Of a stretch of 64,000 nucleotides of DNA, positions 33,956 through 44,442 are shown piece by piece. The first letter of the stretch is position 1. Each line of letters opens with the position of its first letter. A program made the position numbers and the translations under genes. The DNA comes from Euphorbia lathyris. Lineage: Eukaryota > Streptophyta > Magnoliopsida > Malpighiales > Euphorbiaceae. The notes below the pieces were generated by a model. The model was not told the origin of the DNA and did not search any database. It saw only the letters and a program-made list of their open reading frames with translations. The stretch spans positions 62,578,578 to 62,642,577 of the forward strand of contig NC_088919.1 in the NCBI RefSeq assembly GCF_963576675.1. The letters run 5' to 3'.

Positions 33956-34031
33956 AAGACCACGTAACAAGTTATCATTGGTGCGATGAGCGTGGATTTC
34001 GATTATCCACCGTCTGTCAGAATATTCAACG

Positions 34032-34225
34032 ATGGCTCAATCTAGTCATGTTCACTCGGAGATTCACCGGAACTACGATCAAGAAGTTAATAAGCAAACA
34101 GAGCCCCAACCCGAGTTAGATCCTCAATACAAACTCCTAGCGGAGGAAGTCTCCCGAAGGTTCGCCCAGAATTTAGCGGTCATGCAAAAAGAGATGAACG
34201 ATGCAAAAGCAAAACATGATCAGTT
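34032..34225 (+). pseudogene. N-terminal gag-like fragment
   Basis: ATG at 34032 follows the LTR and leader. It reads MAQSSHVHSEIHRNYDQ and a helical charged stretch (LAEEVSRRFAQNLAVMQKEM), like the N-terminus of gypsy gag proteins. Homology stops at about 34225, where the sequence switches to an oppositely oriented element. Confidence 0.55.
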
Positions 34226-35372
34226 GGAGATCCCATAGAGGTGTCACAAGGTACTCTTCATCCATCTCCTTAAAGCTCAATCTAGTATGAGGGAGACTTA
34301 GTATACGATCTCCGAGATCCCATGCAATATCACATGGTATCTTCCACAAAGGTAGAATGCCCTGAGGTTGCTCATTGAAGGACACGTACTTGCCATCCTC
34401 TAGTCCCACTTTATCACTTCCCTCAATTCCATTCCCGAACTCACTCTCACCGTAGTTAAGTTCATCATTGCTTTCTAGCTCATTCTCGAAATGGTTCTCC
34501 TCTTTATTCATCTCCTCTTCAAGTTCATCCTCTTTATGATAATTTTCAAATTTATCAACAACCCATTCTTTCTCATGACCTCTCGCTTCCATTTGCTTCT
34601 CTGCATAGTTCAAGCCGATTACTTCATTTGCCAAGCTGTTGGACTCAAATGACATGCTTCATTCCAATACGGTTGAACCATGACCTTCTCTCCCATCATC
34701 AAAGACATCAACCCCCACACAATAAATGATTTTCTCATTCTCCTCAAAGAGTTTATCAAGACAAAATTCACTCTCCCTTTCTTCAAGATAAATACACTCA
34801 CTTTCTTCAAGCATACAAAGGAAATTATATTTAAGGGGCATTGTATTAAACACATGGGGAACACCCTTTCCAACACGAGTTTCCCCAATGTCCTCACCTA
34901 TAAACACTCCTTACTCTTCATTCATTCATGAACTCAAATTCTCATTCATAATTTCATTATCAACAAACACACAATGCGAATCTAATTCACTAACAACACC
35001 ACCAACATCCAACTTCTCACTAGTAATTTGATTATTCATAACTTCTATATGAGAAGGTGAAAATTTATGATTTACCTCTTAAATGTGCAATTGAGAAAAG
35101 ATTGGTGATGAATCTTTAGGAGGTAACATTGGGTTTTCTTCATTTCTTCTAGGATGATCTCCAAAAGCTCGTTAGGAAAATAGTCGAAGATGTTGTCAAT
35201 CTCGGTGAGGAGTTTTCACATTTTGCCCTTCTTTGTTCTTCCAAATGCCTCTGCTCTTCACTTTCCCTCTCTTATCTAAGGTGACAGATTCTTCTATAAT
35301 AATACTCCGTTAATATTCTTCAAATAGTGATAGAATCAAATGCTCGAAGAAGTCCCGGATTAGGAAACGATC
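34226..35372 (-). pseudogene. Decayed acidic open frame of unknown function behind a gypsy primer site
   Basis: Read on the minus strand from the primer site at 35385, a weakly broken frame covers about 35080-34226: an eroded start, then SHCVFVDNEIMNENL, GKGVPHVFNTMPLKYN (34659-34907), and 34173-34655 with the Glu-rich run EDELEEEMNKEENHFENELE and the closing IPLWKIPCDIAWDLGDRIL-like segment (single letters as seen: LPLWKIPCDIAWDLGDR). It occupies the place of gag but has no gag, protease or zinc-knuckle motif. I do not recognise the family. Separate from the element whose gag ends at 34225. Confidence 0.45.
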
Positions 35373-35570
35373 GACTCTAATACCATCTAATACAGATTAA
35401 TGACGAGTGAGTTGATTGTAATCTTAAATCAACAAAGAGGGTTCTTCTCTAGCTAAATTAGAAGGAGTTAATCTCGAGATTTACGAGCTAAAACCTGTAG
35501 AAATTAAAGATCCCCATTGATAAAAAGGATGAACCCTAATATTGTTTCACTCTTTCATGTACAACCTTTA
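35373..35570 (-). repeat. Primer site and end of a gypsy LTR, minus orientation
   Basis: On the minus strand TGGTATTAGAG (35375-35385) follows an LTR end GTCA at 35401 with the same 15-bp spacer as in the element at 31311-31340; downstream leaders also match (tcgatcgtttcctaaYccg). The LTR is cut by a hAT-like MITE fragment at about 35575. Confidence 0.6.
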
Positions 35571-35574
35571 ATTT

Positions 35575-35982
35575 TTCTCGTGAACAACTCGTTAATTCAG
35601 TTCATGAAATTCGCTCGCAAACAACTTATTAATTATGTTCATTAATTATATTGATTTGAAATTTCTTACTATAAAACTACATAGTTTTGAAATCTACAAA
35701 ACTAAAATTTACACAAAACTACGTTGTTTTACATTTCTCCCTTAATAGAAAAATATTATTGTTAGAAGACTTGCTCACGAGTATGTTCATGAACATTATA
35801 ATCGAGCTTGCTCATGAGCTTGTTCATGAACCTATAATCGAGCTTGCTCGCAAGCTTTCAAGTCGAGCTTCGTCGTGCTCAATCTCAACACGTTTATAAA
35901 TCGAGCCAAACACAATCGAGCTTTTATCAAACTGAACACTGACCCACCGATGAGCAACTTGGCTCATTTACAATCCTAAGTC
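35575..35982 (-). mobile_element. Truncated second copy of the 13171-14328 hAT-like MITE
   Basis: Its right end, read inversely, is TAGGATTGTAAATGAGCC, matching TAGGGTTGTAAATGACCC; then gataaaagctcg, ggctcgatttat and many cgagcttgctc words. The other terminus is missing. Confidence 0.65.
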
Positions 35983-36541
35983 TGTCGAGACTTTCCAAGT
36001 CAAGCTTCTAATATACAGTCGTTTTGCTGTATTTTAGACAGTGAGACGTTACCCATTCTATCTTTGAAAGGTAGATTCCAGCATCTACAGTTCCATGTGA
36101 CAAGATTATATTTGCCTGATATCACTCGTTAAAAAAACATAAACATGCTCTACAACATTGTCATATGAGTTTTTGATCAATTTTAATTTCCATATTGTGC
36201 CACTTGCTAAGTTACCCTATTTTATTTATGCATGTAATTATAATTTTTTACAATCTAAGATGAGATTTTACACTTTGTGGATAATCATATAAAAATATCT
36301 TTTCCGAATTGGAAATACATAATACATGATGAAATATAATTAAGGTAATGAGTCATAAATTAATATAAAACAACCTACATTATTGAATGCTGGAAAAGAA
36401 GATTATGCTATAATTGCTACAATAATCTGTAGATAGGAAATGGAATTTTAAAGATGAATTTTTCCATGGAAAAGAAGTTTCTTACTCAATTATATACTTG
36501 AAAAAATGATGAAAATAAAGCATTAATGTAATTTTCTATTA
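35983..36541. other. AT-rich DNA, no gene
   Basis: Nothing coding or repetitive recognised. Confidence 0.5.
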
Positions 36542-36558
36542 ATTCTAAAAAAATAGTG

Positions 36559-36710
36559 GTGAAGCTCTTAGTCTAGTGGTTGAGAGTTTACTTATGACTA
36601 AGGAGGTCATGGGTTCGAATCACATCTGGGTGTGGTGGGGATTTTTCTTTCTTCTTTAATATGTATGCACATTGTGCGCAATTTTTTTTTTTTAAATAAA
36701 AAAAATAAAA
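36559..36710 (+). mobile_element. tRNA-derived SINE, 152 bp, 17-bp TSD
   Basis: The head has pol III internal promoter boxes: A box tagtctagtggttgagag (36570-36587) and B box GGTTCGAATC (36612-36621). The body is short and ends in T/A-rich text. Flanked by a perfect 17-bp TSD ATTCTAAAAAAATAGTG (36542-36558 and 36711-36727). Size, boxes and TSD are all typical of plant SINEs. It is not a functional tRNA: there is no full cloverleaf. Confidence 0.92.
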
Positions 36711-37059
36711 ATTCTAAAAAAATAGTGATTTTCTACTCGTAATAAGTAATAAGTTGTTCTTATTAAAAGAAAATTGTATTTTTTTAAGAAAAAAGTAATT
36801 TGTATTTTCTATCAAATTATTTGAAAATAATTTATGTTTGTATAATGTTGGATAAATATAATTGAATTTGACTAATTGATAAGTATTAGTGTCTACCTAA
36901 ACCTAATCTATCTAATCTCACCAAAACTACTCATAGTGATAAATCATTTACCTACATTAATTTCATTCTGTTTGGTTCAATTATAGTTGGTTATTATTTA
37001 TTGTTTTTTATTTATTTATTGTTATTATTATTAGCTAGTGATAACTTATTACATCATCT

Positions 37060-37327
37060 TGGTTATGTGTCCAAACCGTGATGCTGATCCGACGTCGTGC
37101 TTGAGCCTACAAATACAAAACATTATGCAGGTCAGATGGGGTCAGAGTCCGGCAAACCCGCTCCAATGCCTAAGTCAGTTTGTGATTTAGGACCGAATGG
37201 AAAGGTATGGACTAGTTTAGAGATAGTAGTTAACATACTGAACCTTGTGTGTATACATGTGTATTTATAGTGTTTGATTAGGTTTAAATTGTCACCTCAT
37301 TGGGGAATCCTTACGGAACTAGGATTC
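37060..37327 (-). repeat. Old gypsy LTR, right copy, part 1 (continues at 53142-53415)
   Basis: Inverse of the 3' half of the LTR at 33430-33955. It stops at gattc (37323-37327), where a younger LTR was inserted, and resumes at 53142. Joined, the two parts match the left copy across its whole length. Confidence 0.75.
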
Positions 37328-38741
37328 TGTTGAGTGATTTCCGCAAGTGCACAGTATACGCTTGTAGTAATAACAGATATCGAACCCACATGGAATGCTT
37401 TTTAACGAAAATTTATTTTAATTCAGTTTAATTCACGTCTTTAGGTTTAACTTTAAAAAATCGTTTAATTATTTGTATTGGTTTGGTTTGGTTTAGATGG
37501 AAATAATATGTTGAGACTTTAGAATGCAAATCTGTCTTGAGATTTAATTACACTATAGAAAACTTTTATGTTTTAGAATTAGAAATACACGAAACTTACT
37601 CGCATTAAGCAAGAAAACAACTATAACTTTGGTATGATTATAAACGTGTAATAATTCATCATTTAACGCAATTAACAGGCTTCGAACTGCAGACGATCTT
37701 TCTATGGTCGGAACAGATCGCTACCTTAATCAAATTAGTGTTTTATGTCTGATAAGCCGAGCTATCGATCATATCATCCATAAATCCTAATCCTTTTAAG
37801 TGTTCAACAAAGTTTCCTTACAAATATATTTGTGTAAAAGGTTTTTAATGAAAACACCAGTACATTACTTTGAAAATCATTTTGTCAGAATAACATCAAA
37901 ATAACAACAGAAAGTATATATTGAATAGAAAAGATGTATTATTATTGAATTGTGAATCTTCACAAGTTAACAGAGAAGAAGAAACATGGATAGCATTTTA
38001 ACTAATTTGAGTTTCGGGTTGTCAATCCTTTCCTCAAACTTCGTAGGTTTGTCAGACCCTAGGGCGCTTCAGCCGCTAGTCGTTCTCGTTGAATCCTCGA
38101 AATAGAGATCGCTGGATCCACTATCAGAATGTAAACTTGTCTTCGAACAATTCTTGAATCTAAACTAATTGGTACTGTGGTTGTAATTAAACTAAGAACA
38201 ACTTGTGTACAGCAAGTTTGCTTTTACAGAAATGAAACTAAAATCAAAACTCTTTTTGCTGAATCAGAGTTTTCTCAACATAATATCAACTCTCTCTAAA
38301 ACTCTAACAACTTTGAATTCTGAAATGATATTTATAGTTGCTGAAGGGTTGTGTTTGAAGGGTCGTGTCCGCTGGTGAAGGGTCATTTCTATCCGAACGA
38401 ACAGACGCATTATTTGGAAATTTAACATGTGAAATCAGTGTTGGAATTGTTGCTGTTGCTACCGAGATTTAGGAATCTCAGTTGCAACCTGGGGCTGAGA
38501 GATATACTGAACGAAAGTGTATTTGCTTGCCTGAAGTTAGCGTGTCGCGATCGAGATATGGGAATCTCGGTCGCGACACGAGTGTTTGTTCCCGTCCTCT
38601 GCTGCTTCTCGTCTCCTCATATCGGTCTTCTGAATTTACACGTGCTTTTAGCTCGTAACTGTAATTTTTCTATTGTTTTTGCTCCGTATTAGCTCCTATT
38701 TGGATTTAACCAAATAATTGAGTACCTTGCATCAAAGAAAC
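37328..38741 (-). repeat. Solo LTR (~1.5 kb), left part; right part is 53039-53141
   Basis: The whole unit 37328-53141 starts TG and ends CA and is flanked by a perfect TSD GATTC (37323-37327 and 53142-53146). Removing the Tat element inside leaves about 1,517 bp. On the minus strand it begins TGATAAGCCC and ends with ttgcggaaatcactcaaca; a TATA box ctataaatatc on that strand lies at about 38328-38338. No coding region, PBS or polypurine tract, so a solo LTR. Confidence 0.85.
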
Positions 38742-40664
38742 TATTAGCGATATTTTCGAAATATGCTAATTTCAACCTTGTCACGTGTGGTTAGGGTGCG
38801 GGCGTGCCAGAGAAGATTACTTCTCAATTAAAATGGTTAAGTTTATGGAAATGCGCGCCAAAACTTGAAATCTAATCGAAGCGATTGGCAAGGGACGCAA
38901 GGATTGAAAAAGTCCCTCTTGGGTCTCTCGCGCCGTTATAGAAACTTTGCGAGATAAATTGTTTTTAAAGCTAAGCGTATAAATTAAAGACGGGAAAAGT
39001 AAAGAAATTGAAGGTGCGAAATTAACACGAGATTTGGTAAAAAATCAGTATTTTATTGATGTAAATCAAGGTTTGAATACATGTGTTTGAGGTAAGCATG
39101 AAATTGAAAAATGAATTACAATTGAAGAACTTCTATACTAAACATATAGTTAATTCAATTGAACTGGAAGAACAAATCAAATACAAGGAATTGAAATGCA
39201 ATTAAAATAAAATTGGAATTCAACAACAAACTCGGAGCCACAATAGCTATCTCGGATTGATGTTGAATTTTGGTGTCGGCGTGAGGTCCTTGGAGAGCTG
39301 CAACCGGTCGGGCCCGTACGGTATATGATCTTGGTAATGGCAAAACGTTGGTAGGCAAATGGGGCATATTTAATCTTCAACTTCGGGAGGCTCGTTTGGG
39401 CGTTTAAAAATACGGAATTGGACGAGTAAATAGGCTAAATTTAATTTCGGAATGTCAGAAACAAACTTCTATAAGGGATCGAAGGCTAAAACAGAATTTA
39501 AATAGACGTAATTGGGAGTTGGAAATAACTGGACGAATCTGGAAAATTCTGGAAACAGGATATCTAAAAGAATTTAGGCTGTAAAGATCGGTTTGTAACT
39601 ACGGTTTCTGGGCACGGAATTGGGCAAATAAATACACTAGATTGAAATTCAGAACGTCAGTGACAACTTTGTTGAAGGGATTGAAAGCAAAAAATGACTT
39701 TAAACGGACGAAATCGGGCTTTGAAAGTAGTTGGACGAATTTGGAAAATTAATTTGAAAACAGAGTTTTGGCTAGGAGTTGAGCAAATTAAAGGCTTGGA
39801 ATGCTAAATTGAATTAGAAAAACTTGGAAAGAGGCTATTGGAACTTGAATTGGAGCTAAAGAGAGCTAAAAAAGGAATCGAAGCTAAGAAAAACGAAGAA
39901 CGAAAAGAAGAACTTTGAAGAACTAAGAAGAAAAGAACTTAAGAACTAAGAACTTAAAACTAGAAACTAGAGAGCATTGGAAGGGACCTTAGGAAGGGGT
40001 TTTGTTGTGTTGGATTGAGTGTGTGTTTTTTTATGAAGGGGAGGGGGTCTATTTATAGTATTTTGGAGTGGCATTTTGGTAATTATTCAGTGGTATTTTG
40101 GTAATTATTAACCAACTAACACAACTACCTTCATGCCACATCACCCTACTACCTCAACTTCCATTGACTGCTTCCAACTGTTGCCGAAAGAGGCGATACG
40201 CCCCGCGTATCGTTGGTTACGCCCTGCGTATTGAAGGTCCTGAAGCTTGTGCGTTTCGTTGATGGTATCTGCGCGTGGCGCCTCTGGTGTTACGTCCCGC
40301 GTAGGAAAGAGTACGCCCTGCGTATAGGTGGATACGCCCTGCGTATTGGAGCTTCTGATCTTGGAACACTCAGCGGATGCGTCTTACGCATGACGTATTG
40401 GCAAGTACGTCCCGCGTAAGAAAGTACGCCCCGCATAACGGGAAGGACGCGCTGCGTATTTGAGTTTTTGACGTTTGATTTCTCCGGACGCCTTATTTAC
40501 GCGCTGCGTATGGAGGACACGCCCCGCGTATTGTCGGACTCTCTCATGGGTTGCAGGTCAGCTTACACGTGCATTATTTTCTAGAAAATATAAACTATAC
40601 CCTAAAAACATAACCCAAGCTTTTTATATACATAAAAATAATTATTTTATTTTTTGGGCCAACA
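38742..40664 (-). repeat. 3' LTR of the Tat element
   Basis: 1,923 bp; the inner end is CCAACA (inverse TGTTGG), the outer end is TA where the partner has TG, a single mutation. On the minus strand the TATA box ctataaatagacc lies at about 40046-40058. An array of TACGC-CYY-GCGTA motifs occupies 40195-40535. Ends are fixed by comparison with 51113-53033 and by the TSD. Confidence 0.95.
40195..40535. repeat. Array of TACGC-CYY-GCGTA quasi-palindromes in the 3' LTR
   Basis: About eleven copies of a 13-base motif, tacgccccgcgta or tacgccctgcgta and near variants (tacgtcccgcgta, tacgcgctgcgta), each a 5-bp inverted repeat around CYY. They are spaced irregularly with shared linkers such as ttggagcttctgatcttgga. 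The same block is in the 5' LTR (52563-52905), and a related array is at 44020-44400. Confidence 0.85.
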
Positions 40665-40683
40665 ATTGCCCCCCTCTTTTGTG
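40665..40683 (-). other. Polypurine tract of the Tat element
   Basis: On the minus strand, AAAAGAGGGGGGCAAT directly abuts the TGTTGG start of the 3' LTR. This fixes the element's orientation. Confidence 0.9.
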
Positions 40684-40916
40684 CATAAATGAATTAGTAA
40701 TAATAAAATTTATGTACAAAAGAAGTTTTATTAAATACTTTTTTTTTAAGATAATAGAGAGAAGAATCCTGCAGGATTTTAGAATTTGAATTCCTTGGAA
40801 CTCTCTATCTTAATCAATCTACAACTCTCCTTTTTTTTTTTTGTTATCTTTGTTTCTGCCATTTTCTTTTCCCCAAGCTCAAGAACACTCAGAATCAAGC
40901 TCTCAGTCTCTCAAGC
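40684..40916 (+). promoter_or_regulatory. Leader/promoter zone of the antisense gene
   Basis: Lies between the 3' LTR and the ATG at 40917 on the plus strand. Contains tattaaatactt (about 40731) as a possible TATA-like site, and CT-rich text (ctctcctttttt, ctcagtctctcaagc) fitting a plant 5' UTR. The first intron begins one base after the ATG codon. Confidence 0.4.
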
Positions 40917-43771
40917 ATGGGTATGCAATCTATTTTTCTTCTTTATTTCTTTCTTTTTGATTTTTCTTTTGCTTTTGTGTGCGTAGAATCACATTTTATG
41001 AGAAAATAAATTGAATTGGAGTAAAACATAAGAATTTTAGAGCTATTACGTGGAGATGGAATTGTATTGCTGAAATTTGCATCTGTCTGTCACAGCTGCG
41101 GACTCATATTCTGACACCATTCGCGCTGATTCTCGCCTAGGCATAACCCTTGGCTTGCAGGAGGTAATTTTTGTAATTTCATGATCATGTATTTGAAGGT
41201 AGCATCCATAGGCTTTGATTGATTGTGTTTATACTTCAATTTCAGGATAGTGTCTTTACTATTATCCCTGTTGCTGCGAGTAATTCCCCTTTACCCCCGT
41301 ATCCCATGAACAGTTCTACCGAATTGGCCCTCCATAGAAAAACTTATCAATTCCCTGCAAGTAAGAAAGGACTGATATTTCCTCGCTGTTACGTTGGATG
41401 GAATGACCTTGTAGATCGCCTAGAGCCGAGATACGCGAGTGTTTGGAACCAAGTTGGCATTAGGGATTTTATTCGTCTGACCCGTCATGAAATTACTCCT
41501 TGTGTGAATGTACTAGAGGGGGTGCTGAATTATTGGTCGCCGGTGTGTAATTCGTTGATCCTTCCGCTGGGTCCCATGTCTATCACCTTACGTGATGTAG
41601 TGGCTTTGACGGGGTTGCCTATTATCGGAGAGGAGGTCCCGAGTTGTGTTGAGACGAATGCGTTTCCTGAAGTGAAGGCTATCTTATCCAAAGAGGCCGG
41701 GACTTATGTCCAAATGATCAGAAGGAAATTGGACAAGAGGGAATTGGATAATGAGGATCATGTGCATTTTCTGTGGATGATGCTTAGCAATTATATTTTT
41801 GAGCCGTTAGGCCTCAGACCTACTACATAAATATTGATCATTGCTAAGGCTCTGGCTTCGGGCCGTCGTTTAGCTCTTGGCACCATGTTGTTGGCCTCAA
41901 CATTCCACCGTCTAGCTCTTACTGTTGAGGATAGACCATTCATAAAACATAGAGGCGGTTTGTGGCTGCTGTAGCTGTGGCTTTTTATTTATTTCCCTCA
42001 TCTGGCCACCGCCTCGTCAATGGAGACTTCGGGACATCTTGGCGTGGACCTTTGCTACAGTTCTTTGAGTTTGGCTGTTAGTGTAGTTGTGAGATTTCTT
42101 CATACTTTGGTGCCATCTACTCATAACAAGCTGTTTCTTTTTTGGGAAAAAGATAACTCGTGTCTACCATCTTGGGCTCTCTCTTACTTGTCCGCTGCCC
42201 CCCATGAAGGTGCTGAATGGTGGATGACGGTATGTGCGACACGTCGGTTACATCATGGAGTGAACCGAACTAGAATCTCTCGCTCATCAAACCCTGGTTT
42301 GACCTTATATGCACCCTGTCTTTGGGCACGTCAGTTAGGATTTTTCCAATCTATCCCGGGGCAACTCCCATTTCCTACCCCTTCACAGCGGTGTGGGGCT
42401 AGTGATGAAGACATAGCGGCTGCGGTTCTGGATGCGGGATATGACCAGGGGCCACTTCTGCTTGGATCGGATCAACCTTCGTTTGACGCTTGGTGGGAGA
42501 CTGTTTTTCAGCATTGTATCCCTCCTGTTGGTAAGCTCTTTTATTTATTGTTATATATATATATTTTATATTTTTTATCTCTTTTTTGTAGACTCAAGCG
42601 GTAGCTCAGGGAAAGACAACAATCCGAATTCCCTAGCTCCGAATGAGCTTGACGCCAATGACAAGGGGAAAGGAAAGGCAATCATGATGGATGAAGGAGA
42701 GCGGGTGGCTATTGCTGCAGGGCCTTCCGCGAGACAAATGGAAGAAGAAGACGACTCCAACGAGGGCCTATACTTCGGTTTTGAGGATGAGACGCTGGAT
42801 CAACTGGGGGCACGTTGGAGCCTGACGTCTTTGCTCGGCACTTTGTCTCTGGATGAGGACTCGACTGAGGTGGCTATGACTCCATTGCAACTTCCGGCAC
42901 GAACCCATCTTCCTTCCGTGTCTTCTCTGAACCGAATGGTCCTTGCGCCATTGTCTCAGGTTTGTATGATCTTGCTAATCTGTTACTTATGAGTCCTGCT
43001 TGAGATAAATTGTTTAGATTGATTGATTGAATTGCTAAAATATGGCAGGAATCAGCTCTTGTGCGTCCTTTGTTGGTCCCTGTCGGTCTTAAAGCTGATA
43101 ATCCTTTTGCCGGTTTGGATTTTTCATTTTTGAAAGTACCGTCTACTGCTGCAGCTGACTCATCCTTGCCTAGTGATGACTCGTTGAGTGACGCTCGTGC
43201 CAATCTTAGCAAGCTCGTTGCTTCACCTCTTGATTCCTGGACTCCCACCCGTATTGCAAGGGCAATGACTGATTTTGATCTAATGATGGGTGCGTGTGCT
43301 CATCCTTTCAAGACTGAGCCGTTGAAATCCGCCAAGAACCATGTGTTGTTTTGCTATCAGTCCTATGTTACTGAGAAAAACGTGGCAGCGGGTCTTGCAG
43401 CTCGGGTTAGATCAAACATGGCGGAGCTCGAGTCCTATAGCAAGAAGTTTAATGCTTTGGTTGACGCTGAAGAAGCGGATAGGCAACGGTTAGCCAAAAT
43501 TGCAGCTGTAGAGGAGCGTCTTTTGGTGTTGGAGAAGGAGGTGGCTGAAGCTCGAGCGTCTAAAGCGGAAATGGTTAGAGCCAGTTCCGGTTTTAGAGCT
43601 TGTTTCCCGCGGATGGAGGAAGAGCTGGCCCGTGAGAAAGATCGATTGGCCAATCATTATGATGAGATGCTGGCATGGCACCGACAGAGCGAGCAACACA
43701 AAGAGGCTGCATCCAAACTTTGTGAATCTTGGGCAAAATACCCGAAGCCTGATTTTTGTTTGTTTCCGTGA
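40917..43771 (+). pseudogene. Captured plant-mobile-domain gene, five exons, two in-frame stops
   Basis: Runs against gag-pol. Exons: 40917-40920 (ATGG), 41096-41163, 41246-42530, 42592-42959, 43049-43771; every intron is GT-AG and the joined frame is continuous at 816 codons including the stop. Residues 1-24 read MAADSYSDTIRADSRLGI and so on. Exon 3 encodes a plant mobile domain (aminotransferase-like, MAIN/MAIL1 type): IRDFIRLTRHEITPCVNVLE, then LPLGPMSITLRDVVALTGLP, LWMMLSNYIF, and a GGLWLL-LWLFIYFPHL block. Exon 4 is acidic and low-complexity. Exon 5 has a long coiled coil (about 43390-43720). Stops at 41828-41830 (TAA) and about 41972-41974 (TAG) interrupt the mobile domain without changing frame, so this copy cannot make the full protein. 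Such domains are known in plant genes and in some transposons; the role here is unknown. Confidence 0.85.
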
Positions 43772-44019
43772 GGTATGTTCACGGGTTGCCCGTACTTCCC
43801 CTCTTTGTTTTGTACGCTCATTCTTTTACTTATTTATTTGTGTAGCACCAATGGACATTATTTTGTGAGTTGATTGCCGCTTGAACATTTGCTAGGTCAT
43901 CTATATTTTTATTATTTATTTGTGGCCATGGCACACTTATTCTTTTATTGATGAACCTTTATAGCACTTGCGAAGACAATATACAAATGCTTTGAAAAAT
44001 TGTAAATGCCCAGAAAAAG

Positions 44020-44400
44020 AGCGCATACGCCCTGCGTGTACCTGGATACGCCCCGCGTATTTGTGCTTCTGACCCTGAAGCGCTTTCTTGATGATGAATA
44101 CGCGTGGCATCTTTGATTTTATGCCCCGCGTATTCTCGCTCCTGGAGTACCTCTTCTATGCACGTCCGGTACACGCCCTGCGTCTTTGGGGTACGCCCCG
44201 CGTATTGTCAAACACGCCCTGCGTATTGGTGTTCCTGAACTTGGAGCATCTAAAGAAGAAATTTACGCGTGGCATCTTTGGCATTACGCCGCGTGTAAAT
44301 GAGCCTCTGGGGTGTGACTTTCGTGTGTGCCTGAGTCACGCCCTGCGTGAAATAAAGACACCCCGCGTATTTGGCTTTTTGAGCTGTACTTCGGGATGTG
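44020..44400. repeat. Internal array of the same quasi-palindromic motif
   Basis: About nine copies (tacgccccgcgta, cacgccctgcgta and variants) between the antisense gene and integrase. Linkers match those of the LTR array (tattggtgttcctgaacttgga against tattggagcttctgatcttgga; gcgtggcatctttg against gcgtggcgcctctg). Units are about 65-75 bp. Confidence 0.8.
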
Positions 44401-44442
44401 CTTCCTCTACGCCTTGTTGGCTGGCACTTCGCACCTTACATA

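Noticed and set aside
36559..36640. Possible functional tRNA gene
   Set aside because: A and B boxes are present but no acceptor stem or full cloverleaf; the 17-bp TSD shows it is a SINE head.
40213..40789. Open frames in the LTR motif array
   Set aside because: They come from the CG-rich quasi-palindromic repeats; identical frames recur in the other LTR with no homology to proteins.
40195..44400. CRISPR-like interpretation of the regularly recurring short palindromes
   Set aside because: Plant nuclear context, variable motif copies and conserved linkers rather than unique spacers; they belong to a retrotransposon.
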